A DNA stretch of 64,000 nucleotides from Paraburkholderia sp. BL9I2N2 (lineage in GTDB: Bacteria > Pseudomonadota > Gammaproteobacteria > Burkholderiales > Burkholderiaceae), in NCBI RefSeq assembly GCF_004339745.1, contig NZ_SMGP01000004.1:186001-250000 (forward strand), read 5' to 3'. The position numbers and the translations under genes were made by a program. Of the stretch, positions 27,507 to 36,455 are shown one piece after another. The stretch's first letter is position 1. Every line of letters begins with the position of its first letter. The notes under the pieces are model-generated. The model saw only the letters and a list, made by a program, of their open reading frames with translations. It did no database searches and was not told the origin of the DNA.

Positions 27507-28538
27507 ATGTCTGACCAGATCAATACCCGGCGCCGTCGTCTGCTCGGAACTACGGTTGCGGGCCTGAGCCTGATGGAACTGGGACTGAGCGGGCTTGCCA
27601 ACGCGCAATCCAATAGCACGAAGGCGGGATCTAGCGTCGCCTCGTTCGACAACCTGAAACAGATCAATGCCGGCACGCTCAGCATCGGCTACGCCGAAGC
27701 GGGTCCGCAAAACGGACCGGTTGTGATCCTGCTGCACGGCTGGCCGTACGATATCTATGCCTTTGCCGAAGTCATGCCGTTGCTCGCGGCATCCGGCTAC
27801 CGGGTCATCGCGCCGTATCTGCGTGGCTATGGCACGACACGGTTCCTGTCCGCTGATACGCCGCGCAACGGGCAACAGGCTGTGGTGGCCGTCGACATCA
27901 TTGCGTTGATGGACGCATTGAAGATCGACAAGGCGATTTTCGGCGGCTTCGACTGGGGCGCGCGTACGGTGAATATCATCGCCGCGCTGTGGCCGGAACG
28001 ATGCAAGGCGATGGTGTCGGTGAGCGGCTATCTGATCGGCAGCCAGGAAGCGAACCGCACGCCGTTGCCGCCGAAGGCGGAGCTGGCCTGGTGGTATCAG
28101 TTCTACTTCGCGACGGAGCGCGGCTATGCAGGCTATGACGCGAACCGCCACGACTTCAACAAGCTGATCTGGCACACGGCATCGCCGAAATGGAATTTCG
28201 ACGATCCGACGTACGAGCGTTCGGCGCAGTCGTTCAATAACCCGGATCATGTTGCGGTGGTGATTCACAACTATCGCTGGCGACTGGGGCTGGTCAAGGG
28301 CGAGGTGCAGTACGACGATCTGGAGAAGCGTCTGGCAGCGGCGCCGACGATTTCCGTACCGACGATCACGATGGAAGGCGACGCGAACGGTGCGCCGCAT
28401 CCCGAACCGGCAGCGTACGCGAAGAAGTTCACCGGCAAGTACGCGCACCGGAATATCGGCGGCGGTGTCGGACATAATCTGCCGCAGGAAGCGCCGAAAG
28501 CGTTTGCCGATGCCGTGATCGACGTCGCACGTTTCTAG
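27507..28538 (+). CDS. Exported alpha/beta hydrolase, epoxide-hydrolase-like (copy 1)
   Basis: 343 residues. A Tat signal (RRRRLLGTTVAGLSLMELGL) ends near ANAQS, so export to the periplasm is expected. The hydrolase core has the oxyanion motif LLHGWPYD (H77), a nucleophile elbow GGFDWGA with D149 instead of Ser, and a late H323 in GVGHNLP. Asp nucleophiles characterise epoxide hydrolases and haloalkane dehalogenases. The ribosome site is AAGGAG. An almost identical copy lies at 32689-33720, differing at residues 7, 234 and 267. Confidence 0.85.
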   Translation: MSDQINTRRRRLLGTTVAGLSLMELGLSGLANAQSNSTKAGSSVASFDNLKQINAGTLSIGYAEAGPQNGPVVILLHGWPYDIYAFAEVMPLLAASGYRVIAPYLRGYGTTRFLSADTPRNGQQAVVAVDIIALMDALKIDKAIFGGFDWGARTVNIIAALWPERCKAMVSVSGYLIGSQEANRTPLPPKAELAWWYQFYFATERGYAGYDANRHDFNKLIWHTASPKWNFDDPTYERSAQSFNNPDHVAVVIHNYRWRLGLVKGEVQYDDLEKRLAAAPTISVPTITMEGDANGAPHPEPAAYAKKFTGKYAHRNIGGGVGHNLPQEAPKAFADAVIDVARF

Positions 28539-28550
28539 CATTACTTGCGC
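27507..28550 (+). repeat. Direct repeat unit A (hydrolase copy 1)
   Basis: Bases 27507 to about 28550 match 32689 to about 33732, in the same orientation, with a few scattered substitutions. The match begins at the start codon and ends about 12 bases after the stop; flanks differ. The repeats enclose about 4.1 kb carrying LysR, MFS and MlrC genes. Confidence 0.9.
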
Positions 28551-28560
28551 GTTCACGAAG

Positions 28561-28597
28561 ACGGGCCGCAACGACAGACGAGATCGCTGCGGCCCGT
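28561..28597 (+). terminator. Rho-independent-type terminator
   Basis: ACGGGCCGCA and TGCGGCCCGT form a perfect 10-bp GC-rich stem followed by TTTG. It lies between hydrolase copy 1 and the convergent LysR gene. The second hydrolase copy has no such structure after it. Confidence 0.65.
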
Positions 28598-28656
28598 TTG
28601 CATATCGCGCATATCGCGCGGCCGACTCTTCGGCCACTAGTGCACGCAATGTACCG

Positions 28657-29619
28657 CTAACTGTTCCGCCGCCCACCAGCCTTTCGCCGTGGGCTTTCTT
28701 TCGCTTTGGGCGTAGAGAACATCGGCATGCGTTCCTGAATCCACTTGAGCAGTTCGAGCGGCCCCGCTGCAAGCGGTCGGCCGGTTTTGACCAGCACTCT
28801 GGCCTGCGCACTTTCAAACAACGGATGCGCAATCGGGACCGTGGTCAGTTCGCCGCTGGCGAGCTCCCGGTATGCAGCGAACTCTCCGATGAGCGTCACA
28901 AAGTTTTCCGCCGTCACGAAGCGCTTCAATGCGCTCAGCGAGTTCGTCGTCAACGTCGGGCGGATCACCACGTTCTCCGCCAACTCCAACATCGAAACGA
29001 CATGGCCGATGCCGAACGTGGAAGGCATCAGCGCGAGCGGGTAGGCGCGCAGATCATCGACACCCGCCGGCCCTTTCCGTTTGACGAGCGGATGGTCTTT
29101 TCTCAGCAGCAGCACGACGGGCTGATGCGAACTGGCTCGATATTCGATACGCGGATGGGGCGGCGGATTGTACGCCAGCCCGATATGTGCCCGGCTTTCC
29201 GCGACGTCGTCCAGCAGTGCGTCTACCGCCTGCGTCGTCATGCTGATGTCCAGGTGCGGATAGCGCGTGCAAAACGGCGCCAGCACGTCGTCGACGAGCG
29301 TGTCGACGAAACCTTCGCTGATGGACAACTGGATGCGTCCCTTCTGAAGCCCCCGCAACGCGTGCAACTGGTCCTCGAGTTTTTCCTGCTGCGACCGGTA
29401 GCCCTGCCAGAACTCGAGCAGATGCGCCGCGGCTTCCGTCGGCCTGACCCCGCGCGCCTGGCGTTCGAACAGCACGGTGCCCAACTCGTCTTCGAGCAAC
29501 TTGATCTGCCGCGTGATGACCGACGGCGACGTATTGATGTGGTCGGCGGCGCCGCGGATGGTGCCGTGGGTCAGCACTTCGTGGAAATACCGAAGACGCT
29601 GCTGGTTGATTTCTCGCAT
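28657..29619 (-). CDS. LysR-family transcriptional regulator
   Basis: A 320-residue LysR protein. The helix-turn-helix QRLRYFHEVLTHGTIRGAAD and SVITRQIKLLEDELGTVLFE is followed by a full effector domain. The basic C-terminal tail (SPRRKAGGRRNS) is unusual. It is divergent from the MFS transporter at 29761 (141-base gap), so it probably regulates the MFS-MlrC-hydrolase unit in response to an intermediate. Confidence 0.88.
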   Translation of the reverse strand: MREINQQRLRYFHEVLTHGTIRGAADHINTSPSVITRQIKLLEDELGTVLFERQARGVRPTEAAAHLLEFWQGYRSQQEKLEDQLHALRGLQKGRIQLSISEGFVDTLVDDVLAPFCTRYPHLDISMTTQAVDALLDDVAESRAHIGLAYNPPPHPRIEYRASSHQPVVLLLRKDHPLVKRKGPAGVDDLRAYPLALMPSTFGIGHVVSMLELAENVVIRPTLTTNSLSALKRFVTAENFVTLIGEFAAYRELASGELTTVPIAHPLFESAQARVLVKTGRPLAAGPLELLKWIQERMPMFSTPKAKESPRRKAGGRRNS

Positions 29620-29760
29620 TTGATCGCTCCAGCGCCCAATTGTCGTTGTCTACAGAGCAACGATATGTGAACTTAGTTGCTCTTGCTAGTGGGGTTTTGC
29701 CCTGCCACCATCAAGTTAACCCGCACGACGGGCCCACGGACGCAAAACCGGGAGACACGC

Positions 29761-31050
29761 ATGTCAGCAATCCATCCATCGGCCGCCGGCGATCCTGCCT
29801 CAGCGCTGTACAGCAAGCTCAACTGGCGGCTTCTGCCGTTTCTCGTGACCTGCTACATGTTTGCGTATCTGGACCGGGTCAATGTCGGCTTCGCCAAGCT
29901 GCAGATGCAGACCGACCTGGGTTTTTCGGACGCTGCATACGGAGTGGGCGCGGGCATCTTCTTCATCGGCTACGTGCTGTTCGAACTGCCGAGCAATCTC
30001 ATGCTGCCGAGAGTCGGCGCGCGGCGCACGTTCAGCCGCATTCTCGTGCTGTGGGGCATCACGTCGGCCTGCATGCTGTTCGTGCGCAGCGTGCCGGCCT
30101 TTTATGCCATGCGATTTCTCCTCGGCGTGTTCGAGGCGGGTTTCGCGCCGGGCATGATCTATTACCTGTCGTGCTGGTACGGGCCCGCGCGGATGGCACG
30201 CGCCATTGCGCTCGTGTTCGTCGCCGGGCCGCTTGGCGGGATTGTCGGCGGGCCTGTATCGGCGTGGCTCATGACGAGTCTGTCCGGCGTCGGCGGGCTG
30301 GCCGGCTGGCAGTGGATGTTTCTCGTGGAGGGCCTGCCTTGCATCGCACTCGGCCTCTTGACGCTGCGCGTGTTGTCCGACCGGCCCGAGCAGGCACGCT
30401 GGCTGAACGATGACGAAAAGTTGCTGCTGGGACGCGAAACCGCGCCGACCGAGCATCGCGCGGACTCGTTCAAGGCCGTGTTGAAGAGCCCGAGAGTCTA
30501 TGTGCTCGCGCTCGCTTACTTCAGCATCATCTTTCCGATCTATGCGATCAGCTTCTGGTTGCCGACGCTGCTCAAAGAGCAGGGCGTGAGCGACACGATC
30601 CGCCTCGGCTGGTACACCGCGATTCCCTATGTCGCGGCCGCCGTCTGCATGTACCTCGCGGGCCGCAGTTCGGACCGGGTAGGCGAGCGCCGCTTCCACT
30701 GCGCGATTCCGGCGCTTGGCGCGGCGCTGTGTCTCGTCGCGGCCGTCTTTGCCGACGGGAGTGTGATGCTCACACTCGTGGCATTGACGCTGGGAACGGC
30801 TTGCCTCTGGATGGCCTATACGGTTTTTTGGGCCATTCCGTCCCAACTGGTCGAGGGAACGGCGGCGGCGGGCGGCATCGCGCTAATCAATACCGTAGGA
30901 CTGTCCGGCGGATTCTGGGGTCCCGCTGTAGTCGGTTGGGCCAAAGCATCGACGGGCAGCGTGCATACCGGGCTCTTCGTCATGGCTGGCGCTGCCGCAT
31001 TGGCCGCGATTCTGATATTGACGGGCAAGCTGACGCTCAAGCAGGACTGA
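29761..31050 (+). CDS. MFS importer, anion:cation symporter (ACS) family
   Basis: About 429 residues and twelve helices. The motif AYLDRVNVGFAKLQMQTDLG and the following YVLFELPSNLMLPRVGARR are typical of the ACS (phthalate/tartrate/glucarate type) branch, which imports organic acids with protons. The start at 29761 is set by the conserved N-terminus. It precedes the MlrC-type peptidase and the second hydrolase on the same strand, so it likely imports their substrate or its breakdown product. Confidence 0.88.
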   Translation: MSAIHPSAAGDPASALYSKLNWRLLPFLVTCYMFAYLDRVNVGFAKLQMQTDLGFSDAAYGVGAGIFFIGYVLFELPSNLMLPRVGARRTFSRILVLWGITSACMLFVRSVPAFYAMRFLLGVFEAGFAPGMIYYLSCWYGPARMARAIALVFVAGPLGGIVGGPVSAWLMTSLSGVGGLAGWQWMFLVEGLPCIALGLLTLRVLSDRPEQARWLNDDEKLLLGRETAPTEHRADSFKAVLKSPRVYVLALAYFSIIFPIYAISFWLPTLLKEQGVSDTIRLGWYTAIPYVAAAVCMYLAGRSSDRVGERRFHCAIPALGAALCLVAAVFADGSVMLTLVALTLGTACLWMAYTVFWAIPSQLVEGTAAAGGIALINTVGLSGGFWGPAVVGWAKASTGSVHTGLFVMAGAAALAAILILTGKLTLKQD

Positions 31051-31153
31051 GGACTGTCGAGTCTACTTTCCGAAGTCCTTCGAAATCAAAAATATAGGCA
31101 TCCATATCATCTCGCCGATGGTTCGCGAGATCGTTTGAGAAAAGGTGAAACAC

Positions 31154-32671
31154 ATGAAAATCCTGATCGCCGGTTTCCAGCATGAAACCAATACTTTTGC
31201 GCCCACCAGGGCGTCTTATTCGAGCTTCGTTCAGGGCGAGGGCTTTCCGCCCATGGTCCGCGGTAACGACGTGTTCGGGCTTCGCGACGTCAATGTGCCG
31301 ATTGGCGGATTCATCAAGGTCATGGAAGCGAATGGGCACGAACTGAAGCCGGTGATCTGGGCGGGCGCCAGCGCATCGGCACACGTCACGACGGATGCAT
31401 TCGAGCGGATCGGCGGCGAGATCATCGCCGCTGTCGAGGCAGGCGGCTTCGACGCGATCTATCTCGACCTGCACGGTGCGATGGTGACCGAGCAACACGA
31501 CGACGGCGAGGGCGAACTTCTCGAACGTGTGCGGCGGATCGTCGGCGATCGGATGCCGGTGGTCGTTTCGCTGGATCTGCATGCCAACGTGACCGCTCGC
31601 ATGTTCGAACACGCGAGTGCGCTCGTGGCGTATCGAACCTATCCGCATGTGGATATGGCTGAAACCGGCGAGCGTGCCGCGCGGCTTCTCGAAGATCTGA
31701 TGCGGGAGGGGCGACCGTTGCATCGGGCGGTGCGTCGCGTGCCGTTCCTGATTCCCGTGAACGGCATGTGCACGCTGGTCGAGCCCGCACGCGGGATGTA
31801 CCAGTTGCTGGAGGATCTCGAAGAGCGGCCTGTCGTGACCGTGTCGTTTGCGCCGGGCTTTCCGGCGGCCGATTTTCCCGAGTGCGGCCCGACGATCTGG
31901 GCTTATGCATTCGACGAAGCTGCGGCAGAACATGCAGCGGACGCACTGTTCGCGAAGATCGCAGGCGATGAAGCGCGTTGGGATGTGCCCTTCCTGACGC
32001 CCGACGAAGCGGCGCTCGAAGCAATCCGGGTGAGCAGGACGGCGGCCAAACCGGTCATCATCGCGGACACGCAGGACAACCCGGGCGTGGGCGGCGATTC
32101 GAACACGATGGGGATGGTGCGCGCGTTGTTGCGCAATGGCGCCACCGACGCGGCGGTGGGCGTGATCTGGGATGCCCAGGCGGCGGCAGCGGCGCATCGC
32201 GCGGGTGTGGGCGCGCGCATTTCACTCGCGCTGGGCGGCCGTTCCGGTGTGCAGGGCGATGCGCCGCTGGAAGGTGTGTTCGAAGTCGAGCACGTGTCGG
32301 ACGGCCGCTTCCGTTTCGATGGCCCGATGCTCAACGGCATGCAAGGCGAGTTGGGGCCGGTCGCCTGTTTGCGGATCGAAGGCGTCAGGATTGCGGTGAG
32401 CTCCGTCAAGATGCAGGTGTTCGATCGCAACCTGTTCCGCGTGGCGGGCATCGAACCCGAGCAGATGAAGATTCTGGTGAACAAGAGTTCGGTGCATTTT
32501 CGCGCGGATTTCGAAGCTATCGCCGAGGCGATTCTCGTCGCGAAAGCGCCGGGACCGATGGCTGCCGATCCCGTCGACCTACCGTGGACGCGTCTCGATC
32601 CGGCAATCCGGTTGCGGCCGTTGGGGCCGTCTTTCAGTGAGAGCGATCCGGCACGGCTCGCGAGCGCTTAA
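31154..32671 (+). CDS. M81-family (MlrC-like) metallopeptidase
   Basis: About 505 residues. The N-terminus MKILIAGFQHETNTFAPT, then YLDLHGAMV, VSLDLHANVT and DTQDNPGVGGDSNTMG are the metal-binding and catalytic landmarks of the M81 family. MlrC itself is a zinc hydrolase finishing microcystin degradation; most homologues act on unknown small amides or peptides. I use ATG 31154, with a GTG 9 bases upstream as alternative. It ends 17 bases before hydrolase copy 2, in an apparent MFS-MlrC-hydrolase operon. Confidence 0.88.
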   Translation: MKILIAGFQHETNTFAPTRASYSSFVQGEGFPPMVRGNDVFGLRDVNVPIGGFIKVMEANGHELKPVIWAGASASAHVTTDAFERIGGEIIAAVEAGGFDAIYLDLHGAMVTEQHDDGEGELLERVRRIVGDRMPVVVSLDLHANVTARMFEHASALVAYRTYPHVDMAETGERAARLLEDLMREGRPLHRAVRRVPFLIPVNGMCTLVEPARGMYQLLEDLEERPVVTVSFAPGFPAADFPECGPTIWAYAFDEAAAEHAADALFAKIAGDEARWDVPFLTPDEAALEAIRVSRTAAKPVIIADTQDNPGVGGDSNTMGMVRALLRNGATDAAVGVIWDAQAAAAAHRAGVGARISLALGGRSGVQGDAPLEGVFEVEHVSDGRFRFDGPMLNGMQGELGPVACLRIEGVRIAVSSVKMQVFDRNLFRVAGIEPEQMKILVNKSSVHFRADFEAIAEAILVAKAPGPMAADPVDLPWTRLDPAIRLRPLGPSFSESDPARLASA

Positions 32672-32688
32672 CTTTTAAGGGAGTCACC

Positions 32689-33720
32689 ATGTCTGACCAG
32701 ATCAATATTCGGCGCCGTCGTCTGCTCGGAACTACGGTTGCGGGCCTGAGCCTGATGGAACTGGGACTGAGCGGGCTTGCCAACGCGCAATCCAACAGCA
32801 CGAAGGCGGGATCTAGCGTCGCCTCGTTCGACAACCTGAAACAGATCAATGCCGGCACGCTCAGCATTGGCTACGCCGAAGCGGGTCCGCAAAACGGACC
32901 GGTTGTGATCCTGCTGCACGGCTGGCCGTACGATATCTATGCCTTTGCCGAAGTCATGCCGTTGCTCGCGGCATCCGGCTACCGGGTCATCGCGCCGTAT
33001 CTGCGCGGCTATGGCACGACGCGCTTCCTGTCCGCGGACACGCCGCGCAACGGCCAGCAGGCTGTGGTGGCCGTCGACATCATTGCGTTGATGGACGCAT
33101 TGAAGATCGACAAGGCGATTTTCGGCGGCTTCGACTGGGGTGCGCGTACGGTGAATATCATCGCAGCGCTTTGGCCGGAACGATGCAAGGCGATGGTGTC
33201 GGTGAGCGGCTATCTGATCGGCAGCCAGGAGGCGAACCGCACGCCGTTGCCGCCGAAAGCGGAACTGGCCTGGTGGTATCAGTTCTACTTCGCGACGGAG
33301 CGCGGCTATGCGGGTTATGACGCGAACCGCCACGACTTCAACAAGCTGATCTGGCACACCGCATCGCCGAAATGGAATTTCGACGATGCGACGTACGAGC
33401 GTTCGGCGCAGTCGTTCAATAACCCGGATCATGTTGCGGTGGTGATTCACAACTATCGCTGGCGTCTGGGGCTGGTCAAGGGCGAGGCGCAGTACGACGA
33501 TCTGGAGAAGCGTCTGGCAGCGGCGCCGACGATTTCCGTACCGACCATCACGATGGAAGGCGACGCGAACGGTGCGCCGCATCCCGAACCGGCAGCGTAC
33601 GCGAAGAAGTTCACCGGCAAGTACGCGCACCGGAATATCGGCGGCGGTGTCGGACATAACCTGCCGCAGGAAGCGCCGAAAGCGTTTGCCGATGCCGTGA
33701 TCGACGTCGCACGTTTCTAG
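32689..33720 (+). CDS. Exported alpha/beta hydrolase, epoxide-hydrolase-like (copy 2)
   Basis: 343 residues, differing from copy 1 at only three positions (T7I, P234A, V267A). The Tat signal, HGWPYD motif, D149 nucleophile elbow and H323 are all retained, so both copies should be active. It follows the MlrC gene by 17 bases with a GGGAG ribosome site, so unlike copy 1 it is placed in the operon. The near identity implies recent duplication or gene conversion. Confidence 0.86.
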   Translation: MSDQINIRRRRLLGTTVAGLSLMELGLSGLANAQSNSTKAGSSVASFDNLKQINAGTLSIGYAEAGPQNGPVVILLHGWPYDIYAFAEVMPLLAASGYRVIAPYLRGYGTTRFLSADTPRNGQQAVVAVDIIALMDALKIDKAIFGGFDWGARTVNIIAALWPERCKAMVSVSGYLIGSQEANRTPLPPKAELAWWYQFYFATERGYAGYDANRHDFNKLIWHTASPKWNFDDATYERSAQSFNNPDHVAVVIHNYRWRLGLVKGEAQYDDLEKRLAAAPTISVPTITMEGDANGAPHPEPAAYAKKFTGKYAHRNIGGGVGHNLPQEAPKAFADAVIDVARF

Positions 33721-33732
33721 CAATACTTGCGA
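32689..33732 (+). repeat. Direct repeat unit B (hydrolase copy 2)
   Basis: The second member of the direct repeat starting at 27507. No terminal inverted repeats or target duplications are seen at its edges. Recombination between the units would delete about 5.2 kb including the LysR, MFS and MlrC genes. Confidence 0.9.
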
Positions 33733-33750
33733 ACGCATTGGCTAGTCGCG

Positions 33751-34230
33751 TTACACCGCCGCTCCCGTTTTGCCATCGCGACCCTTACCGCTGCGCCGGT
33801 CTTCGTCGCCGTCATCGCGATTGTCGACGAAGGGCGAATCGGTGTCGCTGCCGCCGGCGCGCAGCGCAGTGCGCGCTTCTTGAGCCAGCTTTTCGTAGTG
33901 TTTGCGGAAGCGGGTCAAGTCCTTTTCCTCGAGCTCTTCAAGATCGAGCAGCGCGTTGTGAGCCCCTTCCAGTGCGCGGATCAACTCGTCGAGCTTGATC
34001 TGCATCGCGGCCGTATCGCGGTTCTGGGTGTTCTGGATCAGGAAGACCATCAGGAACGTGACAATCGTGGTCGACGTGTTGATCACGAGTTGCCACGTAT
34101 CGCTGTAGTGAAAGAGCGGGCCGGTGAGGGCCCAGACGATCACCATGACGACGGCCAGAACAAAGGTGACCGGCCTGCCGGTCATCGTGGAAAGGAAGCT
34201 TGAGAACTTCGAAAACCATTTGCCGCTCAT
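33751..34230 (-). CDS. Low-affinity iron permease family protein
   Basis: About 159 residues. Two close helices (TFVLAVVMVIVWALTGPLF and STTIVTFLMVFLIQNTQNRD) are followed by a soluble coiled region (AAMQIKLDELIRALEGAHNA). These match the bacterial proteins named after yeast Fet4. The iron-transport role is by name only; the bacterial function is unproven. The C-terminal tail is long, charged and low in complexity. It converges on hydrolase copy 2. Confidence 0.82.
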   Translation of the reverse strand: MSGKWFSKFSSFLSTMTGRPVTFVLAVVMVIVWALTGPLFHYSDTWQLVINTSTTIVTFLMVFLIQNTQNRDTAAMQIKLDELIRALEGAHNALLDLEELEEKDLTRFRKHYEKLAQEARTALRAGGSDTDSPFVDNRDDGDEDRRSGKGRDGKTGAAV

Positions 34231-34310
34231 CATGATCTCCGCGAGTCGGGTCGACGTAAGGCATCATCGCACAGACGCCGCCTCGGCTAGTCGGCAAGCC
34301 TCGAAGCACC

Positions 34311-35870
34311 TCAGTGGTCCGCCGCTTTACCCCACACAATCGATTCAGGATGCTGTTCCAGATAGTCCGACAGCGCCTTCAGCGCGGCAAGTGTGCGGCG
34401 CAACTCGGTCAACGCCTGGCGAATATCGGTGTGCATCGGCGAGTCCTGCTGCAGCGTGGCGTTTGCGGCATTGAACGAGCGCTCGGCAGCCGCCAACGTC
34501 GTGTGCGCCTGCGGCACCAGTTCCGTGTCGATTCGCTGGAACAGGGAATTGGCGTTCACGAGCGCCTGGTTCAGATTGAAGCCGATCGCGTCGAAGGGGA
34601 CGTGGTCGAGCCTCTTCACGATGTTGGCGAGTTGGTCCTGAAGTTCCTCGACGGTATTGGGCACGGTCGGCAGTTCGACCGGCATGCGGCGCGTGTCGAT
34701 GCTGACAGCGGGGACGTTCGGGAAGAAGTCCAGCGCCACATAGCGCTGGCCGGTCAGCACGCTGCCCATACGCAACTGCCCGCGCAAGCCCTGGGCGACC
34801 AGTTGATGCAGCAGCGCTTTGGCCGCCGCGCCGGAGCCTTTTCCGAGTGCCTCCCTGTAGCGTCGTCCGAGACGATAGGGGTAGAGGTTGAGCGTCACCA
34901 TCATGTCGAAGCGATTGCACGCCGGCGTGAAGTCGAGATCGATGGCGGTCACTTCGCCCAGTTCGACACCGTCGAAGTCGACCGGCGCGCCGACTGAGAG
35001 CCCGCGCACGCTCCCGTCGAACCGCATACGCACCGACGCGGCGGGTCCGTCGTCGGCACGACGCATCGCCTCGGTTCTGTTCGCGGCTAGAGCGAACGCG
35101 GCGCCGTCGGCGGCGCGAGGTTCGGGCGTCTGTGATTCGGGCAGATCGAATACGACGCCTCCGGAGAGCAACGCGGCAACGGATTGGGTGTCCAGCGTCA
35201 AGCCGCTCGAATCGAATCGCAGGTCGATGCCGCTTGCGTGCCACCATCGCGTGCCTGATGTGACATAGCGATCGTAAGGCGCTTTCACGAATACATCGAC
35301 ATCGACGGCGGAGCCACCGCGAGCCAACGCATAGTTGAGGACTTGCCCCACCTGCACGCGCCGGAAATAGACTGGCGAGCCCACGTTGAGCGATTCGAGG
35401 GAAGAAGCGTGCAGAACGAACCGCCCGCCGTTCTGCTCGCTGGTCACGGACGGCGGCGTTTCCAGACCGGCAAACTGCCGGCATATCGTGGACGCGCGTC
35501 CAACATCCACCGCGATGTACGGACCGGAGATAAATGTCGTCAGCCCGGAGACACCAGCGGTGCCGACGCGCGGACGAACCACCCAGAGGCGCGTGCCGCA
35601 CAGTGCAAACCGTTCGGCGGACGTGTCGAGTTCCACGACGGCGAGCACGCGTGTGCGGTCGTGCGAGAGCCGCAGTTCCATCAATCTGCCTATTTCGACG
35701 TCCTTATAGCGCACGCGGGTTTTGCCGGCTTCGAGTCCTTCGGCTGTGGCGAAGCTGACGGTGACTTCGGCCCCCGATCGTTCGAGCCAGGGCGCGAGAA
35801 GCGCGAGACAGATCAATGCGGCGGCAAGCGGCGCGAGCCAGATGACGGCGAGTCGTGGGCGAAGACGCAT
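34311..35870 (-). CDS. pqiB: MCE-domain (PqiB/MlaD-like) protein
   Basis: 519 residues: an N-terminal transmembrane helix (LAVIWLAPLAAALICLALLA), then tandem MCE domains seen at VSFATAEGLEAGKTRVRYKD, in the LNVGSPVYFRRVQVGQV segment and in the SVGAPVDFDGVELGEV segment. The C-terminus is helical. PqiB-type proteins form hexameric periplasmic tubes carrying lipids between membranes. The usual partner PqiA is not next to it. A GGAAAG ribosome site precedes the start, whose codon abuts a TAA stop from a short upstream frame of doubtful reality. Confidence 0.87.
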   Translation of the reverse strand: MRLRPRLAVIWLAPLAAALICLALLAPWLERSGAEVTVSFATAEGLEAGKTRVRYKDVEIGRLMELRLSHDRTRVLAVVELDTSAERFALCGTRLWVVRPRVGTAGVSGLTTFISGPYIAVDVGRASTICRQFAGLETPPSVTSEQNGGRFVLHASSLESLNVGSPVYFRRVQVGQVLNYALARGGSAVDVDVFVKAPYDRYVTSGTRWWHASGIDLRFDSSGLTLDTQSVAALLSGGVVFDLPESQTPEPRAADGAAFALAANRTEAMRRADDGPAASVRMRFDGSVRGLSVGAPVDFDGVELGEVTAIDLDFTPACNRFDMMVTLNLYPYRLGRRYREALGKGSGAAAKALLHQLVAQGLRGQLRMGSVLTGQRYVALDFFPNVPAVSIDTRRMPVELPTVPNTVEELQDQLANIVKRLDHVPFDAIGFNLNQALVNANSLFQRIDTELVPQAHTTLAAAERSFNAANATLQQDSPMHTDIRQALTELRRTLAALKALSDYLEQHPESIVWGKAADH

Positions 35871-36097
35871 TTACAGCTTTCCGCGGACGACGTCGCCCAT
35901 GTCTTTCGCCAACCGGCAAAGATAGCGCAGCGTTCGCTTAATGCTGTGCCTGATGCCTGCGCGGATCGACCTGGCTCGCGTGCCGTTGCCCGAGTTCGAT
36001 GCTTGCGGGCCGGAAGCCTCGCGCTGGTCTCGCGTACGCGGACTACGTGGATGCCGCGAGCGCATGGTGTCTGAACCTTCTGGAGAGACCTGCCGGG

Positions 36098-36319
36098 TTA
36101 GCGAGGAGCAGCGTGAACATCCGGATAGAAACTCATGGCCAGTGTGATGTAGACGAGCGCGGCGAAGACGCCGGCCAGGGTGCCGAACGCATCTCTCGCG
36201 GCCGGGCCACGCGTAAATTGAACCGGAATCCCCACCAGCAGATACGCCACAAAGAACACGAAGGCGACCATCAAAGGCGGAGGGGCCAGTGAGACGACCA
36301 TGTCAGCGAATGCGCGCAT
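36098..36319 (-). CDS. Hypothetical two-helix membrane protein
   Basis: A 73-residue protein. Two hydrophobic helices (PPPLMVAFVFFVAYLLVGIP and GTLAGVFAALVYITLAMSFY) are joined by a short loop. I start at ATG 36319 because the preceding in-frame residues look non-coding. It lies 227 bases upstream of pqiB on the same strand and could belong to the same unit. No function assigned. Confidence 0.6.
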   Translation of the reverse strand: MRAFADMVVSLAPPPLMVAFVFFVAYLLVGIPVQFTRGPAARDAFGTLAGVFAALVYITLAMSFYPDVHAAPR

Positions 36320-36455
36320 ACGCGTACCTTGGAATAGTCCGGAACAGCGGCCTTGTCGTTGCGTCGGCTTGCCGTGGCCGATGCACCGTGGCGCTTGCGC
36401 GCCGCGGGTCAACTACGCGCAGCGCGCAAAGCGATGGACAGCGAAAGCGGACCGA

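Noticed and set aside
27507..33732. Composite transposon made by the direct repeats
   Set aside because: No transposase, inverted ends or target duplications; the repeat begins exactly at the start codon and ends just past the stop.
35871..36065. 64-residue Arg-rich frame ending at the pqiB start
   Set aside because: Only the last 20 or so residues look protein-like and no family is recognisable; the adjoining TAA-ATG is the sole support, so not listed as a gene.
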